In this document: positions 30,938 through 39,035 of the stretch, piece after piece | How the letters are laid out: every line of letters begins with the position of its first letter | Numbering within the stretch: the stretch's first letter is position 1 | From: Cyanophora paradoxa | Taxonomy: Eukaryota > Glaucocystophyceae > Cyanophorales > Cyanophoraceae | NCBI GenBank assembly: GCA_004431415.1 | Contig: QPMI01000015.1 | Span: 62,001-126,000 of the forward strand | DNA length: 64,000 nucleotides | Direction: 5' to 3' | Translations under genes and position numbers: made by a program | The notes under the pieces: model-generated | What the model was told of the DNA's origin: nothing | The model's database searches: none | Seen by the model: the letters and a program-made list of their open reading frames with translations, nothing else

Positions 30938-32502
30938 ATGTGACAGATGTAAGCAGCTTGGATGGATCAAGACCTAAGATAGTTTTCACTCGGGATAAAC
31001 TCAATTATATTCCACTTGTTGGGCAACCAACTGATAATTACAGTAAAGCTGAGATCGCTTGGATTAAAACGCTATCAGGTGGGGCTATTGAAGCCAATCA
31101 GAGAATGGCGGCTAAAAACCTGCACAACGAGACCCTTTCAGGTGTGGTCACAGACGATTACCTGCAAAGCAAAAATTATATAGATGAAACCGAATTGGGT
31201 GTTGCACTTCAAACTCACAGTCATGCATGGAACAATATCACAGATAAACCTTTAACATTCCCTCCTGCAACCCATACTCATGCTTGGTCAAATATCACAG
31301 ATAGACCTAATCTTGCAACTGTTGCAACGACAGGAAATTACGATGATCTGATAAATAAACCAACATACACATCCCCTATCAACTTTGATGCCACAAATGG
31401 TCTTTCAACAGATCGCACAGGCGATTGGAGATTTTTCACATTTATATCTCCTTACTCAGGAGCAAACACATGGGCTTCTGGTGATGAAGATTGTAGTGGC
31501 TACAAGATGTTATGGACTGTCCCTGCGGGAATGAAAACATGCTATATCTTCTATGTGTGTCTATATAATAGCAGATACTTCGATGTTGTGGGAGTTTATC
31601 CATCAACGAATTCTTATACACTTTCGAGAGTAAATGCTTATTCTCCTGGTATTGACCCAAGTGTAGAGTATAGGCAATATGTCGGAGTGAATTGTGAAGG
31701 GCTGAGTAAAGTGGGTGTTCAAGGGCGAATAGGAAGGATTTACCTTGTGGGTCTTGTAGGTTGGAGCAAGAACCCCACTGTATCCTCACATAGCGGCTTC
31801 TTGCATTGGGATAACATTTATGGGAAACCAACAGCTTCTACAACTGTCGGACCTCACTCTCACACTAAATCAGATATCACCGACTTTGCCCATACTCACA
31901 CAAAGGCAAATATTACAGATTTCGCCCATACTCATACTAAATCAGAAATCACAGATCTCCCAAGTTTAGACCCATTCACAGCCAATACAATCACTGCAAA
32001 TAATACTATGTATGTAGGATCAGGTCAAATAGTAGCCCCTGCATCGCCTACAAATGAGGAAACTTGGTTCTTCCACAATTCAGCAAACTTTTATGATAAA
32101 ACCCTACTCTGTCGCGGAAATGCTTATGCAAGAGCATTTTATGCAATGAATGCGGGAACCACGAATACAATTAGCCAACTTCCAACTTGGTATGATATAG
32201 AAAGACGATTTAAGTCAGGAAAATTTCAAGCTTACAGTGGTGTTATAAGCGCAGGTCAGAGAACACAGCATGCACAGGTTTTGAATTGGGATCCTGCTTT
32301 TTACACTAAGACACCTGTTGTAACTGCCACACTTGAAGGAACTCCTGCAACAAACCCCGGGGATGTAGATTTTAGAATTGGAATCTCAAACTCCACATCT
32401 ACCTATACAACAATTTATGTGACATTCATAGCATCCCCTACTCTATCTGAAAGCCGAAGTATCACTTGCACAATCCATTGGACAGCATATGGAGTCCCAT
32501 AA
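30934..32502 (+). CDS. C-terminal part of the fibre protein, frameshifted from 25163-30937
   Basis: 522 aa. It opens with VTDVSSLDGSRPKIVFTRDK and VVTDDYLQSKNY, which in the two earlier copies of this module (INVTNVSDLDGSRP and VNVTDVSATDGSRP) directly follow the block where the previous frame ends. In the shifted frame, sequence just upstream of the nominal start still reads AGYQDFSAAVHVNVTD, so both parts are one interrupted gene, original size about 2440 aa. Further HTHTKSEITD units occur near residue 310. The last ~90 residues (FQAYSGVISAGQRTQHAQ through ITCTIHWTAYG) resemble an H-type lectin domain. The indel could be a sequencing error. Confidence 0.8.
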   Translation: MNVTDVSSLDGSRPKIVFTRDKLNYIPLVGQPTDNYSKAEIAWIKTLSGGAIEANQRMAAKNLHNETLSGVVTDDYLQSKNYIDETELGVALQTHSHAWNNITDKPLTFPPATHTHAWSNITDRPNLATVATTGNYDDLINKPTYTSPINFDATNGLSTDRTGDWRFFTFISPYSGANTWASGDEDCSGYKMLWTVPAGMKTCYIFYVCLYNSRYFDVVGVYPSTNSYTLSRVNAYSPGIDPSVEYRQYVGVNCEGLSKVGVQGRIGRIYLVGLVGWSKNPTVSSHSGFLHWDNIYGKPTASTTVGPHSHTKSDITDFAHTHTKANITDFAHTHTKSEITDLPSLDPFTANTITANNTMYVGSGQIVAPASPTNEETWFFHNSANFYDKTLLCRGNAYARAFYAMNAGTTNTISQLPTWYDIERRFKSGKFQAYSGVISAGQRTQHAQVLNWDPAFYTKTPVVTATLEGTPATNPGDVDFRIGISNSTSTYTTIYVTFIASPTLSESRSITCTIHWTAYGVP

Positions 32503-32551
32503 TAAATGCATATTTCGCATTATTTTTCTTTCCTTCTTAGTAAAAGAAGCA

Positions 32552-33394
32552 ATGGGTGAATACAATCGTGTGCAATTACCCGTTTACGCATTGGGTGCGC
32601 CCGCCGTTCACTTTCGACAACACGAAGTAGCCGACGAAATCCGCGGTGTGGAATCTACGGAGCGGGCTAATTCCGCGAATGCATTTGATAAAAACAGTAT
32701 GATACGTGTGAAAGAACTACGCGCCGATAAGAATTCGGGAGTGGTTAAAACGACTCAGCTTCTTGTAACAAATGCGAATTTCAACGCGGGTATCGGGCAA
32801 CCTGACGCATGGGGTGTGGATATTAGAACGTTAGATTTTGACGGAGAACGTGCCGCCGCTGTTGTCCGATCGGGAGGCGCTGTTATTGGTGGCGGTTGTC
32901 GTGTGTCGGGTATGCTTGCATCCTCCGCTTCTGTCACCGATATTCCCGATACTCTACCTGAGCATGCGGACAATCCGCAACGAATCCGTATGTATACTCC
33001 ATGTGGAGATTATCCATATGTGTTTGGAATGGTTAGAGTTGCGGTAGATAACGTAAATGCAACACAACCCGATGGAATTATGGGAAATTGGTTATTACCT
33101 AATATTGCTATTCCTAAATCTATTGAGTCTATATGTCGTTCACAAAATGGAATTATCGGACCGGCTTATACTTTCTTTGTTCAAGGAATCGGACGCGGTA
33201 GAGGTTGGGTGGAATTCGACAACCAGAACCCCGCTACGTTTAATGTTTGGACAACAGAAGTAGGAGGTTACGATATTCTCATTTTCGGAATGCGAACAGA
33301 TCCAGCCGCTGTGGCGGCTACACGTGGTCTCAATCCTGATAACAACCTAAATAACTTCTACGATGATCCGTTCCCAGGAGATCCCACACCATAA
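32552..33394 (+). CDS. Twin protein A, 280 aa (candidate structural protein)
   Basis: Starts MGEYNRVQLPVYALGAPAVH. This Met is chosen because it aligns with the start of the next gene and avoids overlap with the fibre gene. Paralogue of the downstream protein: shared blocks include GVESTE, KELRADKNSGVVKTT, LLVTNANFNA and RSGGAVIGGG. Composition is beta-rich, with no signal peptide or membrane segment. I recognise no family and see no double-jelly-roll capsid signature, but a pair of abundant-looking, paralogous proteins directly after the fibre is where virion components would be expected. Alternatives are fibre accessory proteins or lectins. Confidence 0.75.
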   Translation: MGEYNRVQLPVYALGAPAVHFRQHEVADEIRGVESTERANSANAFDKNSMIRVKELRADKNSGVVKTTQLLVTNANFNAGIGQPDAWGVDIRTLDFDGERAAAVVRSGGAVIGGGCRVSGMLASSASVTDIPDTLPEHADNPQRIRMYTPCGDYPYVFGMVRVAVDNVNATQPDGIMGNWLLPNIAIPKSIESICRSQNGIIGPAYTFFVQGIGRGRGWVEFDNQNPATFNVWTTEVGGYDILIFGMRTDPAAVAATRGLNPDNNLNNFYDDPFPGDPTP

Positions 33395-33413
33395 TTATGT
33401 TTTAATATATTAA

Positions 33414-34259
33414 ATGGCGGCGCCCGCTCCACCTGAACGCATCTTAACAGCGCAACTATCATTAGCCGCGCCGGCAAATCACGTATTACAACATGCCGTT
33501 ATCGATAATGTCGATGGTTTAGAATCTACGGAACTTGCACCTACTCTCAATACTTTTGGTGATACACACAAATTGCGACTGAAAGAGTTGAGATGTGACA
33601 AAAATAACGGCATTGTGAAAACTACGAAACTCCTTGTAACAAATGCAAACTTTAACGCTTTTTATGGAGATCCAGATAGTTATAATGATGATAACAAGGT
33701 AACAAACTTTGCTTATGAATCGAGAAACGGAGCAATTAAATGTAGATCGGGTGGCGCATATATCGGGGACGGACTAAGAGTTGGTGGTATCATTGGAGCG
33801 CCTCTTTTGGTGAATGATCAACCAAACCCCGATGATGCGAACACAAGAATAAGGACGTATTGCCCAGGCATGAATGAACCTTACCTAATTAAAATCTATA
33901 CAATCGTTATTAGTTTACAAACGGCGGTAGCCGATGTTTTAGAACCCTTAGGAAATCATTATAGATATAGAGACACGATACCAGAGGACATTTACGCATT
34001 ATGTAGAAGAACCGACGGAGCAAGACCGCGCCTTACGATACACATTATCCCCATAGATAATTTCGGTCAAGCGTTTCACTCAATACCTCTTTTAGATACG
34101 CAAGACAACCAATTTATAATAAGAGCGACACAACTTGGAAATTATAGAGTCATTATGTATGCCGAAAGAAACGACGCAATCGCAACGGCTAACCGATTCG
34201 GTCAATATCTTAATACCAATCTATACAATCCAATCGGCGGCAGTGATCCGCTACCATAA
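33414..34259 (+). CDS. Twin protein B, 281 aa (candidate structural protein)
   Basis: Starts MAAPAPPERILTAQLSLAAP with an AATATAT box just upstream. It aligns with twin A through GLESTELA, KELRCDKNNGIVKTT, LLVTNANFNAFYGD and RSGGAYIGDGLRVGGI. The C-terminal halves also correspond (QLGNYRVIMYAERND against EVGGYDILIFGMRTD). Only 19 bases separate the two genes. Divergence is enough to suggest both are retained for distinct jobs, for example two subunits of a hetero-oligomer. No database family recognised from memory. Confidence 0.75.
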   Translation: MAAPAPPERILTAQLSLAAPANHVLQHAVIDNVDGLESTELAPTLNTFGDTHKLRLKELRCDKNNGIVKTTKLLVTNANFNAFYGDPDSYNDDNKVTNFAYESRNGAIKCRSGGAYIGDGLRVGGIIGAPLLVNDQPNPDDANTRIRTYCPGMNEPYLIKIYTIVISLQTAVADVLEPLGNHYRYRDTIPEDIYALCRRTDGARPRLTIHIIPIDNFGQAFHSIPLLDTQDNQFIIRATQLGNYRVIMYAERNDAIATANRFGQYLNTNLYNPIGGSDPLP

Positions 34260-34280
34260 ATCTACGGTATATATAGAGGA

Positions 34281-34520
34281 ATGGATGAAAAAACAAAACG
34301 ATTTATTGAGTCTGCGATTATGGTTCATGGACTTGATAAATTCGATTACACCGAAACTGTCTATAAGAAGGCACAAGAGAAGGTATCCGTGAGATGCCTA
34401 CAATGTAATAAAGTCTTTCAGACCTACGGATTTAATCACATTAAGGGATCGGGTTGCCGACAGTGTTCCAAGAAACATTCTCATGCATACAGAAAAAGAC
34501 TACATGGGGAATCGTTATAG
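34281..34520 (+). CDS. DUF723-like zinc-ribbon protein, 79 aa
   Basis: Reads MDEKTKRFIESAIMVHGLDK, then FDYTETVYKKAQEKVSVRCLQC and GSGCRQCSKK. The pattern FI-x2-A-x3-HG-x3-YDY ... C-x2-C ... HI-x-G-x-GC-x2-C is that of the short zinc-binding module (DUF723-like) common in large-virus and phage proteins and next to homing-type endonucleases. All four cysteines are present. No nuclease domain accompanies it here, so it may act as a small nucleic-acid-binding protein. A TATATATAG box lies at 34268-34276. Confidence 0.7.
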   Translation: MDEKTKRFIESAIMVHGLDKFDYTETVYKKAQEKVSVRCLQCNKVFQTYGFNHIKGSGCRQCSKKHSHAYRKRLHGESL

Positions 34521-34548
34521 AAGAGAAACCGATTATGTTATATTTTGA

Positions 34549-34698
34549 TTAAAGTTTCGAAAGAGAAATGAGCATCTTTCCGCATTTACCTTTGGTTATT
34601 ATGCAAGTATCGAAGCAATTCGGACACGTCTTATGATAATGGAGCATTATGATATCGACCAACTCAAACGGAAATACTTTTGCTAAGATCGTTCGCAT
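34549..34698 (-). CDS. Tiny minus-strand ORF with Cys cluster, 49 aa
   Basis: In the gap between two plus-strand genes, an ATG at 34698 opens a 49-codon frame, MRTILAKVFPFELVDIIMLH, with a compact CPNCFDTC cluster and a further Cys-Gly-Lys. A TTATATAG box sits ~25 bases upstream and is shared, back to back, with the AdoMet decarboxylase promoter. The FPFELVDIIM helix is F-box-like in feel, but too short to claim. Could be a small zinc protein. Confidence 0.4.
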   Translation of the reverse strand: MRTILAKVFPFELVDIIMLHYHKTCPNCFDTCIITKGKCGKMLISLSKL

Positions 34699-34738
34699 CC
34701 TACCAATTTCGTTTTTAATTTTTCTATATAATTCATAA
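34699..34738. promoter_or_regulatory. Candidate bidirectional promoter
   Basis: A 40-base AT-rich interval with TATATA (34725-34730) between the divergent tiny ORF and the decarboxylase gene. Confidence 0.35.
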
Positions 34739-35137
34739 ATGAATCATCGCGGTTTCCATGTTATGTTAGATTACAAGTTCAATCATCCATTGATGGTGGG
34801 ATTGGACAACATAGACACCACAACGAAGTGGTTAATGCAATTTTTTCAATCTATTATTCAAGAACAAGGTATCCGAGTTGTTCACAAGCATTGCGAGATT
34901 TTCGATGGTGGTGTTTCGCCACCGGGTTTTGCGATGGTATTACTTCTCGATGAGAGCCATTTAACCGCTCATTGTTATTCGGATCAAGGAATGTTAGCGA
35001 TTGATGTATTCACTTGCGGAACAGAAGCGCAAAGTAAGACCTCCGTAATATCTAAATTGATAGATGAGAGAATAACAGAGATCTTTTCAGGGTTGGAGAA
35101 AGCGGAGAAGCAGATAGCAGCGCGATTTCCGAGTTAA
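34739..35137 (+). CDS. speD: S-adenosylmethionine decarboxylase-like protein (SpeD, bacterial type)
   Basis: 132 aa, the size of single-subunit-precursor prokaryotic AdoMetDC. The diagnostic segment is complete: LLLDESHLTAHCYSDQG then IDVFTCG. By family knowledge, Glu72-Ser73 is the self-cleavage site whose Ser becomes the pyruvoyl cofactor, His78 supports processing and Cys93 is the catalytic acid. The 5- and 20-residue spacings from Ser73 match the bacterial enzyme. The N-terminal GFHVMLDYKF also fits. AdoMetDC makes the aminopropyl donor for spermidine, and polyamines neutralise packaged DNA. Some phage SpeD relatives decarboxylate arginine or ornithine instead, so the substrate is uncertain. 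It is the last gene before the right repeat, a typical cargo position. Confidence 0.88.
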   Translation: MNHRGFHVMLDYKFNHPLMVGLDNIDTTTKWLMQFFQSIIQEQGIRVVHKHCEIFDGGVSPPGFAMVLLLDESHLTAHCYSDQGMLAIDVFTCGTEAQSKTSVISKLIDERITEIFSGLEKAEKQIAARFPS

Positions 35138-35187
35138 TCACACTGTGATTTTGAAGAAATATAACATGTATTATTGAATATCGTCAT

Positions 35188-35279
35188 GTGTAACAGGTGT
35201 AACAGGTAAATCCCAAACTTCGCTCCTAGGAGGTGAAAAATCCAAAACTTTGGGATTTACCTGTTACACCCGTTACACC
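35188..35279. repeat. Long hairpin repeat, copy 2
   Basis: Same architecture as 18460-18552: arm GTGTAACAGGTGTAACAGGT plus AAATCCCAAA, a loop with CTCCTAGGAGG, and a complementary arm ending CCCGTTACACC. It lies just past the AdoMetDC stop. Confidence 0.9.
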
Positions 35280-35351
35280 TTGGGATTCACCTGTTACATC
35301 TATCAAACAAAGCATTAATATATTCGATTCCTTACATTGATTATAGTGTCA

Positions 35352-35442
35352 TGTAACAGGTGTAACAGGTGTTTCCCAAACTTTCCTCCTAGGGAGGCCA
35401 AAAATCCAAAACTTTGGGATTTACCTGTTACACCTGTTACAC
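35352..35442. repeat. Long hairpin repeat, copy 3, spanning inner edge of right TIR
   Basis: TGTAACAGGTGTAACAGGTG, TTTCCCAAA, a CTCCTAGGGAGG loop, and complementary arm TTTGGGATTTACCTGTTACA. The right TIR begins at 35414, inside its right arm, so the left TIR contains only one arm. Confidence 0.85.
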
Positions 35443-35489
35443 GTTGGGATTCACCTGTTACACGTTGGGATTCACCTGTTACACATTGA

Positions 35490-36035
35490 TTATCGACTGT
35501 TTAATTGGACATGTTACACTTGAAACACAATTTTGATACAGTAAAAAACAGAATCCAATCTCATCGATTGTTTAATTGGACATAATGCAACTCTGGGGTC
35601 ATTTTTGATACAGTAAAAATCGAACCGCAATCTCATCGATTGTTTAATTGGACGTAATGCAACTCTGGGGTCATTTTTGATACAGTAAAAATCGAACCGC
35701 AATCTCATCGATTGTTTAATTGGACATAATGCAGTAACCATCCCTTCCAACAAAATACGCCGCAATCTCATCGATTGTTTAATTGGACATAATGCAGTAA
35801 CGAGTGAATTATTTTCATCCGATATTTCATCGATTGTTTAATTGGACATAATGCAACTCTGGGGTCATTTTTGTTTCCCGCAATCTCAACGATTGTTTAA
35901 TTGGACATAATGCCGTAACGAGTGAATTATTTTCATCCGATATTTCATCGATTGTTTAATTGGACATAATGCAGTAACCATCTCTTCCAACAAAATACGC
36001 CGCAATCTCATCGATTGTTTAATTGGACATAATGC
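35490..36035 (-). repeat. Subterminal spaced repeat array (right)
   Basis: Mirror image of the left array: eight copies of TCATCGATTGTTTAATTGGA continuing CATAATGC, plus a diverged copy nearest the interior. The same spacer types occur in the reverse order, including the variant unit reading CAACGATTG. Confidence 0.9.
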
Positions 36036-36181
36036 AACTCTGTGTGAATTTTTGCGTTTTACGATAGAATGGGCGGTGGACTACTTCAATCGTGATTATA
36101 TCACAAATTTATGTTCCGTCAATCGAGATTATATCGAATTTGCATAAAATACATATTAATCGCGTTTATTGCGTTAAAATC

Positions 36182-36474
36182 ACACATAGAGAAACGCGGC
36201 GTTTAAACCGGAGGCAAGATCTAATTAAGATCCAGTTATATTATTCGGAAACTTATAAAAATTCAAGATTGATTTAAGTAAGACAAATCGAAATTAAGAT
36301 AAATTTACAATAGAACATCAATAAATTATCAATAAATTACACAAAATTCAAAATATTAAAGAATTCGATAGATTTCACACAGATTATCGATTGATTGATA
36401 TAAATTATACGAGAGATATAAACAAGATCAATTAAGATAAGCCGAGGGTTTAAACGCCGCGTTTCTCTATGTGT
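36182..36474. repeat. Nested inverted repeat at right terminus
   Basis: Mirror of 13866-14158: the 27-bp terminal sequence occurs at the extreme end and, inverted, at 36182-36208, enclosing the same AT-rich interior. Confidence 0.9.
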
Positions 36475-36480
36475 GACGCT
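36475..36480. repeat. Target-site duplication, right copy
   Basis: GACGCT, identical to 13860-13865. Removing the element and one hexamer gives the presumed empty site. Confidence 0.9.
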
Positions 36481-39035
36481 GCTCAAGCTCACGCTCCGCT
36501 CAGAAAGCGGCCGGAGGGTCCGTAAGGGCGCTTGCGCAGCGGGCCAGCTCATGATCATGATCAGCGGCTGCAGCAAGCATGCGCATCGCGCGCGCGGGGG
36601 GGGTCTGCGTCGCGCGCGCGCGGGGGCTCTTCGTCGCGCGGCGCGCGCGCCGCGCGGGCGTCGGCTCGTTGCAAGTGGCATAGCCGGCCAAGTGCGGCCG
36701 GCTTGCGGCCGTCTTGTGCAATTGCGTCGGGGCGTGCGCGGTTGGCGCGGCTAGCCGCTGAGCCACAGCAAACTGCCGCGCGCGCGAGAGGCGTAACCAT
36801 TGTTGAGCCGAGCCGAGCTGCGGCGCCCGGGGGAGAAAGCGGCCGGGGGGTACTTTAAGAGGTTTCTCAGGGTAAGTTCGCACTCTCCAATGTGATTGGC
36901 TAGCGCGCGCGGCGTCCTCCCTCGCGACCGCGCTCGTGCCCGGCCTCGTTCCTGCAGAACGGAATGTCAAGCATGATGCAAGCATTGACCTCGAACTGGT
37001 CTGGCCCGTATATCTGCTCCCTGTGCGTCGCTGGACCCATTTTTGTCCCGGGTGTTGGTGCCTGTTCCTGGATCACCCTTTGGTCGGACGGGACCGGGAG
37101 ACACGGTTTCGGGGTCCCCTGGGGATGGGCTTTCAGGGTGTACCGCGCGGCCCGGGTTTTGAGGAGGTCGGGGAAACGCGATTTGGGGTAGGGTTAACGT
37201 TGGGCCCAAAGGAGAGGGACAGGGGAAGTGTTTTACCCTTCCCCAAATATTGAAAGATAACAAGTTAATAATAAATGAAAGATATAGCAGACACTCGCAG
37301 ATCTAGAGGGATCTAGAAGATATTAATATTCGAGTATTCCGCCAGATCTAGATATATTCACGCTCTCAGAATCGAATATAGAAAGGGGCCCGGGGGCCCG
37401 CGGCCGGGGGCTGACCGTACCCGGCTGACCGTCAGACCTGTCTCAGAGTCTTAGAGCTCGAGTCTTACCGGGTAGGGCTGTCGATGTCTTTGCCCGAAGT
37501 CGACGTCGCGTGGCGAAATCAAGACGCTGGTTGAATAATTTTGAATAATTTTAATTTCGCGGAACAAATACGTACTGGCCATTATAATTACGTATACATT
37601 GTTTTTGGTGAATTACCGACCACAGCCTCTAGTCTACTCCAGCACTGTGGGGGCGTGTACAGGCAAGGTAGGGCAGGATCGTATGATATTCTGGAACGGG
37701 CGGGATTCGAAGGCGTGATTCTCATCGCAGGGCGATTCGAACACGGGAGGCATGGATCAGACAGCGTGTATGATAACGTATACATGGAAGCTATACCGTG
37801 TAACACAAAAATATGGCTGACAGATTTATGTCGTTATAAAACTTGGCCCTTCTGTTGGTGCAATATGCATATGGCGGCCCCAAATTATGTCGTCATGAAA
37901 TTTTCAGGCTTGTGTGGGGCAGCACATTGTATGGGGCGACTCACTGAGCCTCAAAAGGTTACACCGCGTTAATTTATGCCGCAGTAATTTAGTGCCCGAC
38001 GGACCGGCGACGGTGGTAGCATTTGCCGCAGTAATTTAGGACCATACTGCCAGGCCTATAGGCTGCCCACTGGGCCAGGCGTCGCGCGCACTGCGGCACT
38101 GCAGGCGGCCGCGGCCCAGCCGGGGCCAGTGGCCTGGCACTGGCACCCGCACTGCTCAGCGGCTGCCAGTCTGCTGGCAGTGCTGGCACTGGCTGGCAGT
38201 GGGCCACGCCGTGACTCACTGAGTCAGTGACTACCGTAGTACGGCCCAGTCTACGGCCGCAGACTACGGGTACTAGCCTAGTAGCTGCAAATGGCATCAC
38301 TGAGTCACTGCCGGCGAGTCTCAGAGTCTGCCGCATCAGATTATATATATATAGATTCAGATATCGATGCAGATCTAGACTGCAGTGCGGCCAGTGCCCG
38401 CTTATGCAGCATATATATATGATAACCTTTGAACGCTAGCTCACTGAGTCATGATCATGATCAGCCTCAGCCTAGCGCTAGCTGGCAGCGGCTGCAGCTT
38501 CAGGCTTCAGCGCGCTGACAGCTGCCTGCAGCGACTGCATGCATATGCCGCAGTGCGCAGGCTGCGCAGCCTACCTGGTAGGCCTAGGCCTGGGGACCCC
38601 GATCCTCCAGAATAGATCTAGATCTGCACTGTCTGACCGGTACCAAGCATATGGTTGCAACTGGTACTGCATGCGCAGCTGCAGCCGGCGATGAAGGGGT
38701 CGTCTCCCGCTGGCGACGAAGGCGTCGTCTCGAGCTAGCACTGCATGCGCAGGTTCGAATTCGCATGCACTCACATTTATGTATAGCTGGAGTGAACAAG
38801 CTTGATCATGACCATGAGTCGTTCGAATTCGAACGTACGCGTGCAGAGCCTCGGCGCGGCGTTGACGACGACGACGCTTGCTGCATCTGATCATGATCAA
38901 GTGAATCGTAGTACATGTACATGTCCATGTATATGCATGCGTATGCATATGCACAAGCTTAAGCGCGGTATACGTACCGCGGCCGGTGCGTCCGGAATAT
39001 CGATCGTGCATGTGTACATATCAACGTGTATATAT
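36481..39035. other. Non-coding region right of the insertion
   Basis: 36481-36960 is CG-rich with CGCGCG runs. 37000-37250 is G-rich. 37260-37900 is mixed, with a segment near 37605-37640 resembling 10565-10600. 37960-38060 has AATTTA/GCCGCAGTAATTT motifs related to those near 9216-9350. 38300-39030 is full of palindromes (GATCATGATC, TAGATCTAGA, GCATGCGCAGCTGC) and short TATATA runs (38342, 38411, 39030). The TATATATA at 39029-39036 abuts the next gene. No reading frame is convincing. Confidence 0.5.

Larger units (their letters stand above)
13866..36474. mobile_element. Polinton/Maverick-type element (integrated virus-like transposon), 22.6 kb
   Basis: Bounded by 1061-bp terminal inverted repeats and 6-bp target duplications. 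Internal genes are intronless, AT-richer than the host, and include the diagnostic pair of a protein-primed family-B DNA polymerase and a D,D35E retroviral-type integrase, plus a primase-helicase. Gene order from the left: hypothetical, Cys-rich small protein, AT-hook protein, primase-helicase, small ORF, PolB, integrase, then patatin (minus), fibre, twin proteins, zinc-ribbon, small minus ORF and AdoMet decarboxylase. No capsid, packaging ATPase or maturation protease was recognised. Near-identical repeats imply a young insertion. The broken helicase and frameshifted fibre imply this copy is not autonomous. Confidence 0.95.
35414..36474 (-). repeat. Right terminal inverted repeat (1061 bp)
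   Basis: Reverse complement of 13866-14926, same length, ending CTATGTGT followed by the target duplication. It includes the mirror copies of the subterminal array (about 35490-36035) and of the nested terminal inverted repeat (36182-36474). Confidence 0.95.

Noticed and set aside
36964-37253. G-rich frames 36964-37253 as a gene
   Set aside because: Overlapping open frames on both strands, no domain; composition-driven.
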